50,992 nt of DNA from contig JBDKSF010000085.1 of the NCBI GenBank assembly GCA_039680785.1, positions 1-50,992 of the forward strand. The letters run 5' to 3'. This stretch comes from Candidatus Cloacimonas sp. Lineage in GTDB: Bacteria; Cloacimonadota; Cloacimonadia; Cloacimonadales; Cloacimonadaceae. Of the stretch, positions 22,358 to 31,235 are shown in pieces. Both the position numbers and the translations under genes were made by a program. The notes below the pieces were generated by a model. It searched no databases. It saw only the letters and a program-made list of their open reading frames with translations, and was not told where the DNA came from. Each line of letters opens with the position of its first letter. The stretch's first letter is position 1.

Positions 22358-25300
22358 TAAGTAGCAATCTCCATTGCTCGTCTAAACTTACCAGGATTGT
22401 TACCTACAACATTTAACAAAGAATTTTTTCCTTGTGGAGTAGCTAAATAAGCATCAATCAATCTTGGATCTACAATATTAGTAATGTTTAAGTTTCCTTT
22501 ATTACTTCCTGCCATCATACCAAGAGCTTTCATTTGACCTTTCGTAAATATCCCTTCTTCATCTTTTGCAACAATAGCCCTTTCACCAGGACCTATTCCA
22601 CTATGTGCTCTAACTGCATCAGAAAAAGCAGATACGGAAACTTGTCTTGAAGGGAATCTATCTTCTCCTAATACACCACCACCATGAGCAAAAGAAGGGG
22701 TTAACCAGGTACCAATTTGAGCAACATTATCAAATGCGGCCCCACCCCCACCACCTAATCCAAATAAACCCCCTAATAATCCCCCTAGCCCCCCTAATCC
22801 CCCACTAGAACTACCAGTTGCAGCTTCGATTGCTTTTAGTAATGTCCATTTAAGTATTGCTTCACCAAGCCATTTAAACATTGACATAAAAAAATCTGAC
22901 ATTGCTTCTTTTGCAGTCTTGGTTCCATCAGCGAAAGACATTATAGCATCAGTCAATCCGGAAGCTAATTTATCTGGACCTTCTTTCCCAAGGCGAATCA
23001 TCAATTCACCCCAGGATTCCATTTCTCTTTTTGCTTTTTGATAACCCCTTTTTATTTGGTCCCACATAGTGCCGTTTACAGCAATTGACTTATCTTTAAA
23101 TTCTTCCTCGTCTATTATTTCAAAATCTCGTGCTTGTTTGATATAACTAAAATATTGTTCCGCACTTATTTCTCCAGCACGCCATTTTTGTTCATCATAT
23201 TTATGTTCTATTTGGTATAGTTCTTTTCTCTTCGCCAATTCTCTTTGTAATGCTTCCTCAACTTCTTTTGCTGCTTTATTAAGGTGTTCAGCTTTTACTT
23301 TTAAATCAGTTTCGGGCATACTCTTGATATTGTTATAATGTTCTACTTTTAATTGCAAATCTTTTTGATAAAACTCAATATCCATAGCAAGCATATTTCT
23401 CTTGCTTGTATTATTTAATTGGCCCTCAGTTCTAGCTTGCTGCGCCGCTGCTTCAAGTTCTGCTTTTTGAAGATCAAATTTATCACTTTCTTCCTTGTAA
23501 CTTTTAAGTTTGGTTCTTTTCTCAGCTTTTGCAACATCATCCCAATATTTTTCTTTTGATTTTATAAGGGCTTGATTAGCTTGTTCTTCATAATTAATCG
23601 TTTGATCTGCACCTTCTTTATCTAAAACTTCTCTAGCTCTTAATAAATCCTTTCTTATTTTAAGATCACGTAATTTATATTCTAAACCTGCTTTTTTAAC
23701 CAAATCTATTTCAGCGGAAGCCTCTATCTGGGATAGATTTGCTTGGATACTTAATTGTTCCTCTTCGATATCAAGTTTTTCTTTTGCTCCTTTTCTTGTA
23801 ATTTCAGAGATGTTTCTTTCTCTTTTTTGTATTCTATCTACTAACCATTCATCATACTTTGTTTCCATATCTTTAAGATAATCTTGCTGTTGTTTTTTTC
23901 TTACTGCAAGATCACCTTCTGGTTCTATTGTAAGATTTTTTCCAAATAAATTGACATCCACCTTTTCCCCAGTTACTACCATTATATCAAGTTGTTTCTT
24001 AAATGTTTCAAGATGATCTTTCATCTTATCAACATCAAGAGAAAATGATTCTTGTTCTTTTTTGATATGATCTGTCATCTTAGATATATTAAGAGCATTT
24101 ATTTGTTCAGCCGATTTTTCTAATCCTTTTTGCAATGGAGTTTGAACTTGTTTAAGTTCTTGTTGGGCCTTCATATAAAGTTCCATTGCTTTACTAAATT
24201 CAGTTTGAATGCGTTGATTTTTTACAACTGTTGTATCATTGCCTTTATTTATTTCTTTAATAGTTTCATCAAAATCTTTTGTTATTTTATAAAGGTAACC
24301 TTTTTGGACATCAGTAGCAGCATTCCACAGTAAGACTAACCCATCTGACATTTTTTCAGATATAGTGGCGATGTTGGTAGCAACTTTTGATATGAACTTT
24401 TCTTGATTATCAAGAATTTCTGGATCAGTTGTTGGGATAACAAATTTTGAACTACTTGGAGAAAGTGTTGTTGGACCTTTATCTTGTTGTAATTCAGAAA
24501 TACTTTTGAATATTGCGTCTCTTACTGCTTCATACCCTTTTACAAATATTGTCTTTTTCTTCTCTAATACATAAGCATTTTGCGCATTAAGAGATTCAAG
24601 AAATGTCATTTCTTTTAAAGAAACAGCATCATTGTGCCTATTCATTTCCTGTTGAATATTTTTATTACTTCCTTTTGCTTCAGCAAGTTTTCTATTATGA
24701 AGATCATTCTCGTTTGAAAGATCATTAAAATATGCATCCCTCATCTTCTTAATATATAATTGAAATCCTTTAAGGACTTCATTATTTACATCTTCAGAAG
24801 TTCCAATATCTTTATATCTTATTTCAGCTATATCTTCTCTAGCTTTCATTGCTAATCTAAGGTGTTCAGCTTCCATTGCCTTAACTGATCCACCTTCATC
24901 TTCAAAATTTTTCTTGAGATTTTCAAGATCCTTATCCAATTTAACTGCTATTTTTTCCGAGTCTGCTCTTCGTTGGCCCTCGAGATCATTATATAAATCA
25001 GCGAACAAAGAAACTTCCTCTCTCCGTTCTCCTATTGCTATCTTTCTTTTTTCTTCAACTTTTTTTCGTTCTGCCTCAAGTTCCTGTTGATGAAGACTAT
25101 TTAATTTTGTCATTACAGCAGTGAGCAACGCTGTTGCTTGTTCTGAATTTAAACCAGAAAACATATTAGAATTTATTTGAAGTAAAGCATCCTTTACTTC
25201 TTTACCAGTTGATGTAGCAGTGATACCAAGTTCTTTAAGTCTTGGTATAAAAACTAATGTAGCATCTGTTAATTTTTGAAATTGATCTTGTGGATCTTTA

Positions 25301-27426
25301 AGACTAAATACCCATTTGTATATGGTACTAAAACTTCTTTCAAATTCTATGGTTAATTGTTGCAGAGCTTTTGCTTGCTCTGCCATTAACTTTATGTGTT
25401 GGGTTTGTAGCAAGTTATCGAGAAATTGAATCCCAGCTTGCTGATCTTTCCATTTACCTGTAACTGAATCAATAAATGGGGCAAGTTCTTTATAATCTAT
25501 AGCGAGGCGTTTTAATGTAGCACCATATTCATTAGTTCCTGGATTTAATTGAACTAATTTATTTCTATAATCCTCAAGCCTGTCAATACTCTTTTGTATC
25601 TCAATTCCAGATATTATAAGTTCGTTACTCAATTCTTTTTGGGTTTTTACCCACATCAATAAAGCACCAACTAAAGCACCAACTACTAAAACTAAATTAC
25701 TTGCTAAAAAGGTTAAAATAGTTTTACTTAAAATAACCAATTCTGCTCTTGCTGCTCTAGTTACGATACCTAATTTCCATATCAATTCAATAGACGTTTT
25801 AATACCAGATAAAAACTCAGCTAACCAGATTGCCATTATTGCTTTGCCAAGTCCCCAAGTAACTACAGCAGCAGCCCCCATTGCAATTGTATATTGACCA
25901 ATAACACTTGTAGAAAGATAAGTCATACCTTTTATAAGACTATTTAAAGAATCAATCACCCCTCCCAGAACTGCACTAAAACCCCCACTACCTACACCTA
26001 TTGTTAAAAGTTGTATATTATTTAACAGATTTTTGGCTCTATAAGACAAGCCTTGCATCTGCACATCCATCATTGCTTGTGCTGCACCAACATTAAAAAG
26101 TTGATTATAATATGTATCAAATTGTTGTCCCCCATCTTTCATCGTCTTTACTAATATTGCTACAGCAGGTGCACCACGCAGTCCAAACAACTCAAAAGCA
26201 TCAGCAGCAGTTGGTGCCACACGTGCTAATTCTTCCATAATTGTTTTTAAGCTACTCGTTGCAGGATTGAGTAAATTCATATCTGCACCAAGAGCAAGAA
26301 ACTTTGCCTGAAGAGAATCAGTTGGAGATATAAGTCGCGCAATTACTTGTCTAAGCGAAGTACCAACAGTGGAAGCTTTTAGCCCATTGTCTGTCAATAA
26401 CATTGCAGCAGCAGTTACTTCTTCCAAGGACAAACCAGCAGCAGCAGCGATAGGTGCCAAATAAGAAAAAGTTACATTTAATTTTTCAACAGTTTCTTTA
26501 GATTTGTTTACTGCAACCGCCATAACATCTGCAACTCTACCTGACTCTGATGCATTCATGTTAAATGCTCGTATAACAGTGGTGAGCAAATCTGAAGCAT
26601 TCCCCATATCAGATATAGTTCCAGTTGCTAATGTAATTACATCTTTCATTATTCCAATTGTTTCAGCAGCACTAAATCCAGCTTGTGCTACTGTAACTGT
26701 ACCTGTTTGAATCTCTTTCATAGAGAATTTGGTCTTGCTTGCTAGATCAAGCATTACTTGACCCATCATCGTTACTTCAGCAGTGGTAGCAGATGTTACA
26801 GCTTGAAAATTTTTAAGAACCTGATCGAATTCCATTACATTTACGACACCTTCTTTTATCGCTCTCATTGTGCCGTAAATAGCAGTAGCAGCAAGACCCC
26901 AATATGCCATTGATGATATTACAGTGCTAAACTTAGAAAAAATTCCACTTGCTTTAACTACCGGTTCAACTATATCTTCAATTCCTTTTGAGGTAAGTTT
27001 AATATTTTTTCTCAAACCATCCATTGTAAGTGAAAGTCTATCTACATGTTCTGCCCAAGATTTACCATTTTTTCCAGCTGCTATCATTGATTGACCATGA
27101 GCTTGAATGGCACTCTCAGTCTTGTTCAGAGTGGATCTAAAAGCATCAAATGCACTGCCCTGATCTCCAAATACCTTAGTTCCGTAAGCAATTGCATCAT
27201 GATACTTTTGTGATACTTCAGTAGCTTTTCCAATAGCAAGCGAGTATTTTGAAAACTCACTACCACCAGATTGCATCGCCGATCTATTTTTTTCTGAAGC
27301 AGCAGTTACCCCACCTAGAGCACCATTCAAAGTACCAAGCATCCGCTTCATTTCTTCTACTGTATTACGAAAAGTAGAATCAATTTCGCCTTTGAATAGT
27401 GTACCAAGACTGAGAGATTTAGCCAT
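22357..27426 (-). CDS. Tail tape measure protein
   Basis: 1689 residues, the longest gene in the window. Residues about 195-470 match the TP901-type tape measure core (DQVLKNFQAVTSAT..., FSYLAPIAAAAGLSLEE, LRGAPAVAIL). Two hydrophobic segments follow (about 495-530 and 570-590), then roughly 800 residues of charged coiled coil, and a C-terminal glycine-rich stretch (about residues 1540-1570) with membrane-active character. The protein sets tail length and exits with the DNA. At the usual 0.15 nm per residue this gives a tail near 250 nm (estimate from family knowledge). Confidence 0.93.
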   Translation of the reverse strand: MAKSLSLGTLFKGEIDSTFRNTVEEMKRMLGTLNGALGGVTAASEKNRSAMQSGGSEFSKYSLAIGKATEVSQKYHDAIAYGTKVFGDQGSAFDAFRSTLNKTESAIQAHGQSMIAAGKNGKSWAEHVDRLSLTMDGLRKNIKLTSKGIEDIVEPVVKASGIFSKFSTVISSMAYWGLAATAIYGTMRAIKEGVVNVMEFDQVLKNFQAVTSATTAEVTMMGQVMLDLASKTKFSMKEIQTGTVTVAQAGFSAAETIGIMKDVITLATGTISDMGNASDLLTTVIRAFNMNASESGRVADVMAVAVNKSKETVEKLNVTFSYLAPIAAAAGLSLEEVTAAAMLLTDNGLKASTVGTSLRQVIARLISPTDSLQAKFLALGADMNLLNPATSSLKTIMEELARVAPTAADAFELFGLRGAPAVAILVKTMKDGGQQFDTYYNQLFNVGAAQAMMDVQMQGLSYRAKNLLNNIQLLTIGVGSGGFSAVLGGVIDSLNSLIKGMTYLSTSVIGQYTIAMGAAAVVTWGLGKAIMAIWLAEFLSGIKTSIELIWKLGIVTRAARAELVILSKTILTFLASNLVLVVGALVGALLMWVKTQKELSNELIISGIEIQKSIDRLEDYRNKLVQLNPGTNEYGATLKRLAIDYKELAPFIDSVTGKWKDQQAGIQFLDNLLQTQHIKLMAEQAKALQQLTIEFERSFSTIYKWVFSLKDPQDQFQKLTDATLVFIPRLKELGITATSTGKEVKDALLQINSNMFSGLNSEQATALLTAVMTKLNSLHQQELEAERKKVEEKRKIAIGERREEVSLFADLYNDLEGQRRADSEKIAVKLDKDLENLKKNFEDEGGSVKAMEAEHLRLAMKAREDIAEIRYKDIGTSEDVNNEVLKGFQLYIKKMRDAYFNDLSNENDLHNRKLAEAKGSNKNIQQEMNRHNDAVSLKEMTFLESLNAQNAYVLEKKKTIFVKGYEAVRDAIFKSISELQQDKGPTTLSPSSSKFVIPTTDPEILDNQEKFISKVATNIATISEKMSDGLVLLWNAATDVQKGYLYKITKDFDETIKEINKGNDTTVVKNQRIQTEFSKAMELYMKAQQELKQVQTPLQKGLEKSAEQINALNISKMTDHIKKEQESFSLDVDKMKDHLETFKKQLDIMVVTGEKVDVNLFGKNLTIEPEGDLAVRKKQQQDYLKDMETKYDEWLVDRIQKRERNISEITRKGAKEKLDIEEEQLSIQANLSQIEASAEIDLVKKAGLEYKLRDLKIRKDLLRAREVLDKEGADQTINYEEQANQALIKSKEKYWDDVAKAEKRTKLKSYKEESDKFDLQKAELEAAAQQARTEGQLNNTSKRNMLAMDIEFYQKDLQLKVEHYNNIKSMPETDLKVKAEHLNKAAKEVEEALQRELAKRKELYQIEHKYDEQKWRAGEISAEQYFSYIKQARDFEIIDEEEFKDKSIAVNGTMWDQIKRGYQKAKREMESWGELMIRLGKEGPDKLASGLTDAIMSFADGTKTAKEAMSDFFMSMFKWLGEAILKWTLLKAIEAATGSSSGGLGGLGGLLGGLFGLGGGGGAAFDNVAQIGTWLTPSFAHGGGVLGEDRFPSRQVSVSAFSDAVRAHSGIGPGERAIVAKDEEGIFTKGQMKALGMMAGSNKGNLNITNIVDPRLIDAYLATPQGKNSLLNVVGNNPGKFRRAMEIAT

Positions 27427-27429
27427 TCA

Positions 27430-27687
27430 TTATCCCCGTTTACTTATTAAAGCAACTGGATTTTGTTGTGTAAGTGGTGTATAATGAACCATCATTTTTT
27501 TAGTCAATTCTTCTCTTTCCACCTGACTCATTTTCTCATATTCTTTCGGATCTCCAAACAAAAGGTTTTGTTCTTTTGGTTTTTCTAAAACTTTGCTTCC
27601 TTGTGTTTTTATATCTATTCCATGCAACATTGCTTGAACTTTCATTAATTCGATTTCTTTTTTTACATTATGTTCATAAAGAAACAT
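27430..27687 (-). CDS. Tail assembly chaperone, downstream part (lambda T-like; made as a frameshift fusion)
   Basis: 85 codons from the ATG at 27687, which overlaps the upstream stop as TAATG. The frame is open and protein-like well upstream of that ATG, back to a TGA just before the slippery site at 27849-27855, reading GIKGGSEVPNN..., VVTYESAVAEVCLCYGYRPF and GGYTIGQLMFLYEHN. The biologically relevant product is therefore probably the -1 fusion of the 28193 gene's first 115 residues to 139 residues in this frame (254 in all), as in lambda gpGT. Such fusions coat the tape measure and recruit tail tube subunits. The tape measure gene follows 3 bases later, as expected. Confidence 0.8.
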   Translation of the reverse strand: MFLYEHNVKKEIELMKVQAMLHGIDIKTQGSKVLEKPKEQNLLFGDPKEYEKMSQVEREELTKKMMVHYTPLTQQNPVALISKRG

Positions 27688-28193
27688 TAACTGTCCGATT
27701 GTATATCCGCCTTCTCTAAACCCTTTTCCAAAGAACTCAAAAGGTCTGTATCCATAGCAGAGGCAGACTTCTGCAACGGCGGATTCATAGGTGACAACAT
27801 CGCCATCTTTTCCTTTATTGTTTGGAACTTCGCTGCCACCTTTGATGCCAAAAAAGAAAAATTTTCTTCATAGACTATTTCTACAAGCTGAGTAAATTGC
27901 TTATTCGTAATATCAGAGAGCAAATCATCTTCCTCTGTAATCTTACAATCAGTTACAAGAGGAACTATGTCTTCAATGTGTTTAGTTACAGTGTCAACTA
28001 TGAAAGAGATAAAAACCATGTCATCTACCGTTCGCTCTTGACTGACACTAAACAAAGTATCCAAAGCACTCTTTATTATCTCTTTCGCTTTCAACTGATC
28101 TCTTACACTTAGAGGATAAATCTTAATGTTCCTCAAATTACGGATTCCAACTTCAATTTCCTTAATTTGAGGATTAAGTGTAGGCTCCGACAT
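27687..28193 (-). CDS. Tail assembly chaperone (lambda G-like)
   Basis: 168 residues in the zero frame. It is a helical protein with VRDQLKAKEIIKSALDTLF (about 30-48) and LSDITNKQFTQLVEIVYEEN (about 92-111), typical of the small chaperone encoded between tube and tape measure genes. The slippery heptamer lies at codons 113-115. The C-terminal 53 residues downstream of it are translated only in unshifted product. It probably binds the tape measure and keeps it soluble before tube assembly. Confidence 0.8.
   Translation of the reverse strand: MSEPTLNPQIKEIEVGIRNLRNIKIYPLSVRDQLKAKEIIKSALDTLFSVSQERTVDDMVFISFIVDTVTKHIEDIVPLVTDCKITEEDDLLSDITNKQFTQLVEIVYEENFSFLASKVAAKFQTIKEKMAMLSPMNPPLQKSASAMDTDLLSSLEKGLEKADIQSDS
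27849..27855 (-). promoter_or_regulatory. Programmed -1 ribosomal frameshift site (T_TTT_TTG)
   Basis: On the - strand, zero-frame codons read TCT TTT TTG. The heptamer T TTT TTG fits the X XXY YYZ rule. The -1 frame has a TGA four codons upstream of the heptamer and no stop from there to the end of the 27430 gene, so the site lies at the very start of the overlap window. The place (between tail tube and tape measure genes) is where siphophages use this device. No stimulatory structure was tested. Confidence 0.82.
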
Positions 28194-28214
28194 TTCAATT
28201 CTCCTTCTTAGAGA

Positions 28215-28793
28215 TTACACAAAAATAATGTGTCCAAGAGGTTTGTCATCCCAAAGAGCATTACCACCAGTCACACCACTACTAGCAAGTTTTGCTTCAA
28301 AGGTAAGAGTAGGTTTCGCATTATCTTCTTTCGCAAGAGCAAGTTCTGTGGCAGCAGAAACCTGAGCACGAGGAAAAATAATGTACATGTAATTTGTGCC
28401 ATTCGGAAACGTGTATTGAGCTTCCATTCTTACATACTCAGGAGCAGAAAGAGAACCAAGTGTAATCTCTCCCGAACTTGCTGTATACGTCCCACTTGTA
28501 GGATCAACACCGCGAGCAAGAGCAAGAGTGTAAGGCTTAATTTCTTCATACTGACATTCAAGAGCAGCTTTTTCTCTGAGAGGAATAATAGAATCTTCTT
28601 TCAGAGGGAAACCAGACTCATGACGCCAGTAGTCAACTTGTGCTGTAAATTTTGTTGCTGCAAGTGCCCCAATACTATCAGCAGCAGTGGAAGCAACACC
28701 AGGTTTTGCTATATTTGCTGCCGATGCAATTACACGTACTTGGGCAAGTCCAAGGGCAAGGGTTCCAGTATCAATAATGGTAGGACCCGACAT
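28215..28793 (-). CDS. Major tail tube protein
   Basis: 192 residues from ATG 28793, which follows AAAGGAG. A slightly longer reading begins at a TTG and is rejected. It is a beta-rich protein with the N-terminus MSGPTIIDTGTLALGLAQV, an ALARGVDPTSGTYT segment, and a closing sheet (MYIIFPRAQVS, KPTLTFEAKL). By size and position before the tail chaperones it is the tube subunit. Strong ribosome site and host-like codons fit high expression. Confidence 0.75.
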   Translation of the reverse strand: MSGPTIIDTGTLALGLAQVRVIASAANIAKPGVASTAADSIGALAATKFTAQVDYWRHESGFPLKEDSIIPLREKAALECQYEEIKPYTLALARGVDPTSGTYTASSGEITLGSLSAPEYVRMEAQYTFPNGTNYMYIIFPRAQVSAATELALAKEDNAKPTLTFEAKLASSGVTGGNALWDDKPLGHIIFV

Positions 28794-28852
28794 AGAAACT
28801 CCTTTCAAAAGAAATACAAAGAATGTTCAACACTCACCACTTTGTCGGAGTT

Positions 28853-29101
28853 TCAGTCGATCTTTGGTGCGGAAGAGGACTGATTTATTTCAAATGCATT
28901 AAATTCGTTCCAATGATCTGGGTTTAATCGTCTACATGTCCTCCTTATACATCTCATTCTAATTACGCCAAGTATCTCCATATTAACAATTAAGCCAATA
29001 TCTTGACTTATCTTATCACCAAAAAGAAACCTCCATGTACCATTTGTAAGTCTCTCAATAAGAGGTTTACCACATTTTGTGCAAGAGCAAAGCTTTCCCA
29101 T
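28853..29101 (-). CDS. Small zinc-finger protein in tail module
   Basis: 82 residues, with the start overlapping the previous stop (TAATG). CSCTKC (5-10) and a later C-x4-C in MRCIRRTCRRLNPDHW make a likely four-cysteine zinc site. The arrangement is reminiscent of small phage zinc fingers such as Mu Com, but the spacing differs and I would not name it. It is unusual between tail terminator and tube genes. Confidence 0.55.
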   Translation of the reverse strand: MGKLCSCTKCGKPLIERLTNGTWRFLFGDKISQDIGLIVNMEILGVIRMRCIRRTCRRLNPDHWNEFNAFEINQSSSAPKID

Positions 29102-29571
29102 TACACTTTACTCTCCCATCTTAAACGAGCACTTAAAAGGCAAAACTTGGTTTCGTCGTCAGTGGTGTCCTCACCTACTTCTCGAATCTCTTGTACTAAA
29201 AAAGCTCCTAAAACAGTCCACGCTTCGCTCGGGTGACTCTTGTAAAAAGTGATTCTCTTCATTCCATCAGATGCAGTTGTATCCGTTAGGTATCCTAACA
29301 CAGTATCTCTTAATTGTGCAAGTCGAAAACCTTCATTATCCATCTTTGTACAACAAAAAATTCTTAGATCAATACTAGACATATAATCCAGATCAATGTT
29401 ACCTAGCATTATAGATACCCAACGATCTACTTCTCTACCTTGAATCTTTGGAGATACTAAAGATCTATCAAAGGTTATAGGTATATTCTCATTCCTTTTT
29501 AAAGAATCTACAAAAAACTTCTTTATAGAATCTTTAACATTAGCTTTTCTAGCTGAAGGATCAAGAGCCAT
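29101..29571 (-). CDS. Tail terminator/neck protein
   Basis: 156 residues. SIKKFFVDSLKRNENIPITFD, then VSIMLGNIDLDYMSSIDLRIFCC and a C-terminal VLGAFLVQEIREVG sheet, has the alpha/beta pattern of small tail terminator proteins that cap the tube and join it to the head. The position directly before the tube gene supports this. Exact family uncertain. Confidence 0.6.
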   Translation of the reverse strand: MALDPSARKANVKDSIKKFFVDSLKRNENIPITFDRSLVSPKIQGREVDRWVSIMLGNIDLDYMSSIDLRIFCCTKMDNEGFRLAQLRDTVLGYLTDTTASDGMKRITFYKSHPSEAWTVLGAFLVQEIREVGEDTTDDETKFCLLSARLRWESKV

Positions 29572-29794
29572 TTTCTATTTCCTTAAGAAACTTTTTAAGT
29601 TCAGGAAAGAATTTATTAATTATCCAGTTAACTGATTCCGTTACATCTGATCTTTCTTCCTCTTTCACCTTTATTATATTAAACTCAGCACAATTTATAG
29701 CCAGAGCTAATTTTTTTAAATCTTCAAGATCATGTTCAATCACTACCCTAAATCCAACAGGTTTTACATCAAGTATTTTTAAAGGAATACTCAT
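29561..29794 (-). CDS. Small hypothetical protein of the head-tail joining region
   Basis: 77 residues, overlapping both neighbours by a few bases. A strand-helix start (KPVGFRVVIEHDLEDLKKLALAINC) is followed by a charged helix. No recognised family. Coupling suggests a structural accessory role. Confidence 0.55.
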   Translation of the reverse strand: MSIPLKILDVKPVGFRVVIEHDLEDLKKLALAINCAEFNIIKVKEEERSDVTESVNWIINKFFPELKKFLKEIENGS

Positions 29795-30348
29795 TTCCAG
29801 GCCCTTTCTATATCATTCATCATTGTATCAACTATGCCAGAATAATTCTGTTCCTCAAATTCATTTAAGGTATTACTAAGAATAGGTCTTGGAAAGTGAT
29901 AACCCCCGCCTTTCGATCTATAATCTCCCCCATATTCAAGTACTGTAGCAATCATAGCAAGAGGTTTACTTTTACCTTTATCAAGATTCCCATACCAACT
30001 CTTACCCCCTGAATCTAATATATTTGCTGGAATACCCCCTACCCACCCACCACGTTCTTGAAACTGGGTCATACTTGCAACTAAATCACCCTTTAACTTC
30101 CAAAAAGGATTAGATCCTAATCCAATTTTGTGTTTCCACTTGGAATACGTTTCTGTATACGGCATAAAAGACCACTTATTTGAAAGAATATTTACTGATA
30201 CTCTATTTGCGTATTCAACAGCACATCTCCTGTTAAATTCACCACCCTTTTCTTTCAACCACCATTTAGCTCGCCACTCTATGCCATCAAGAGCTTTCAC
30301 CCATCTTCTAATATCTTCTTTGTTTAATTCTACAAAGAAACCAATCAT
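29791..30348 (-). CDS. HK97 gp10-like / virion morphogenesis neck protein
   Basis: 185 residues. The C-terminal LEYGGDYRSKGGGYHFPRPILSNTL matches the E-x-G...RPFL..A/T-L end of gp10-like neck and tail completion proteins. The N-terminal part has helix RRWVKALDGIEWRAKWWLKE. It lies between the cargo region and the tail genes and probably takes part in joining head and tail. Confidence 0.7.
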   Translation of the reverse strand: MIGFFVELNKEDIRRWVKALDGIEWRAKWWLKEKGGEFNRRCAVEYANRVSVNILSNKWSFMPYTETYSKWKHKIGLGSNPFWKLKGDLVASMTQFQERGGWVGGIPANILDSGGKSWYGNLDKGKSKPLAMIATVLEYGGDYRSKGGGYHFPRPILSNTLNEFEEQNYSGIVDTMMNDIERAWK

Positions 30349-30351
30349 TGT

Positions 30352-30774
30352 TTATCCTTCTTGCTTTATCCATCCATCAAGTACTTTAATAAACGATAAA
30401 TTTGGCACTTCTTTATATGTTTCAATTCCTAAAGGAACAATCCAAGATCGAAATATTCTTGATGCTAAAAATACTGCTTTTTCTCCATTTTCTTTGGTAA
30501 TATCTTTGAAAAATGTAAGAACATTATAATTAGCTTGTTCCAAATAAATGTTAAGTACTTCAGAAATATCTTTTTCAAACCATTCATTTCCAAACAAATA
30601 TCCCCACCATTTTGTATCTGGAACTTGCTGGATTTCGAGTTCTTCTCTATAGCTGAGAAAAACTACGTTGCAACGAATTTCTTTGCAGGAATCTATAATC
30701 CGTTGCTTGTCATCAAGTGTTTCTTTGTCACCCGGAAACACATAAAGAGTTAACAAATCTATTTTTTGTTCCAT
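30352..30774 (-). CDS. Hypothetical protein next to lysozyme
   Basis: 140 residues. The N-terminal LLTLYVFPGDKETLDDKQRI, then CNVVFLSYREEL, alternates strand and helix as in a partial Rossmann or GT-A core, and TKWWGYLFGNEWFEKDISEVL recalls glycosyltransferase-like segments. No DxD motif is seen. It overlaps the lysozyme gene by 16 bases. I do not recognise it; a degraded or accessory glycan enzyme is one possibility given the adjacent cassette. Confidence 0.5.
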   Translation of the reverse strand: MEQKIDLLTLYVFPGDKETLDDKQRIIDSCKEIRCNVVFLSYREELEIQQVPDTKWWGYLFGNEWFEKDISEVLNIYLEQANYNVLTFFKDITKENGEKAVFLASRIFRSWIVPLGIETYKEVPNLSFIKVLDGWIKQEG

Positions 30775-31235
30775 AATTCAATCTCTGCATTTCTTCTATT
30801 TGTCAAACCTTTGACAGTTCTCCCACCTGCTTTATTCCATCTTAACAATTGAACTGGAACTTCATCATAAAAACCTTGATTCAAAAGTTTAAGTAAAGTG
30901 GAATTTTCAAATGCACTCTTGCCAACATTATATATAAACGATATTAGAGCATCAAATTGATTCTGAGTAATATCCACTTTCACTAAATTATTAACCATAT
31001 TTATAACAGATTCAAGGTCTTGTTGTAACAAAGTTCCAGCTTGATCATAAGTTATTCCATTTTTATATTTGATAAATTCACCATTTATTTTAATCTTGCC
31101 AGATGTTAATTCACTCTTAGTTAACAAATGACCTGTACCTATAGTAGGGAAACCAACAGAGTCTAAATAAACGTGAAGTTTTGTAGCTTCAACATTGATT
31201 AAAAAATTGACTCCATTATTACTTATCCCTTTCAT
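30759..31235 (-). CDS. Endolysin, T4-type lysozyme (GH24)
   Basis: 158 residues. The diagnostic E-x8-D-x5-T triad is exact: Glu16, Asp25, Thr31 in NVEATKLHVYLDSVGFPTIG. ALISFIYNVGKSAFENSTLL and GLTNRRNAEIELW are the other family landmarks. It hydrolyses the MurNAc-GlcNAc bond of peptidoglycan to release progeny. No signal peptide, so a holin should export it. The start overlaps the radical SAM stop (ATGA), placing lysis and glycan enzymes in one coupled run. Confidence 0.92.
   Translation of the reverse strand: MKGISNNGVNFLINVEATKLHVYLDSVGFPTIGTGHLLTKSELTSGKIKINGEFIKYKNGITYDQAGTLLQQDLESVINMVNNLVKVDITQNQFDALISFIYNVGKSAFENSTLLKLLNQGFYDEVPVQLLRWNKAGGRTVKGLTNRRNAEIELWNKK

Noticed and set aside
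27687-27690. TAATG reinitiation as the only route to the second tail chaperone
   Set aside because: The -1 frame is open and protein-like for 54 codons upstream up to a perfect slippery heptamer, so frameshifting explains the data better; reinitiation may add some product.
28230-28883. Long + strand frame of 217 codons across the tail tube gene
   Set aside because: It is antisense to a well-supported gene with a proper ribosome site; the translated sequence is Lys/Arg/Ser/Cys-rich and without fold pattern, as expected for a shadow.
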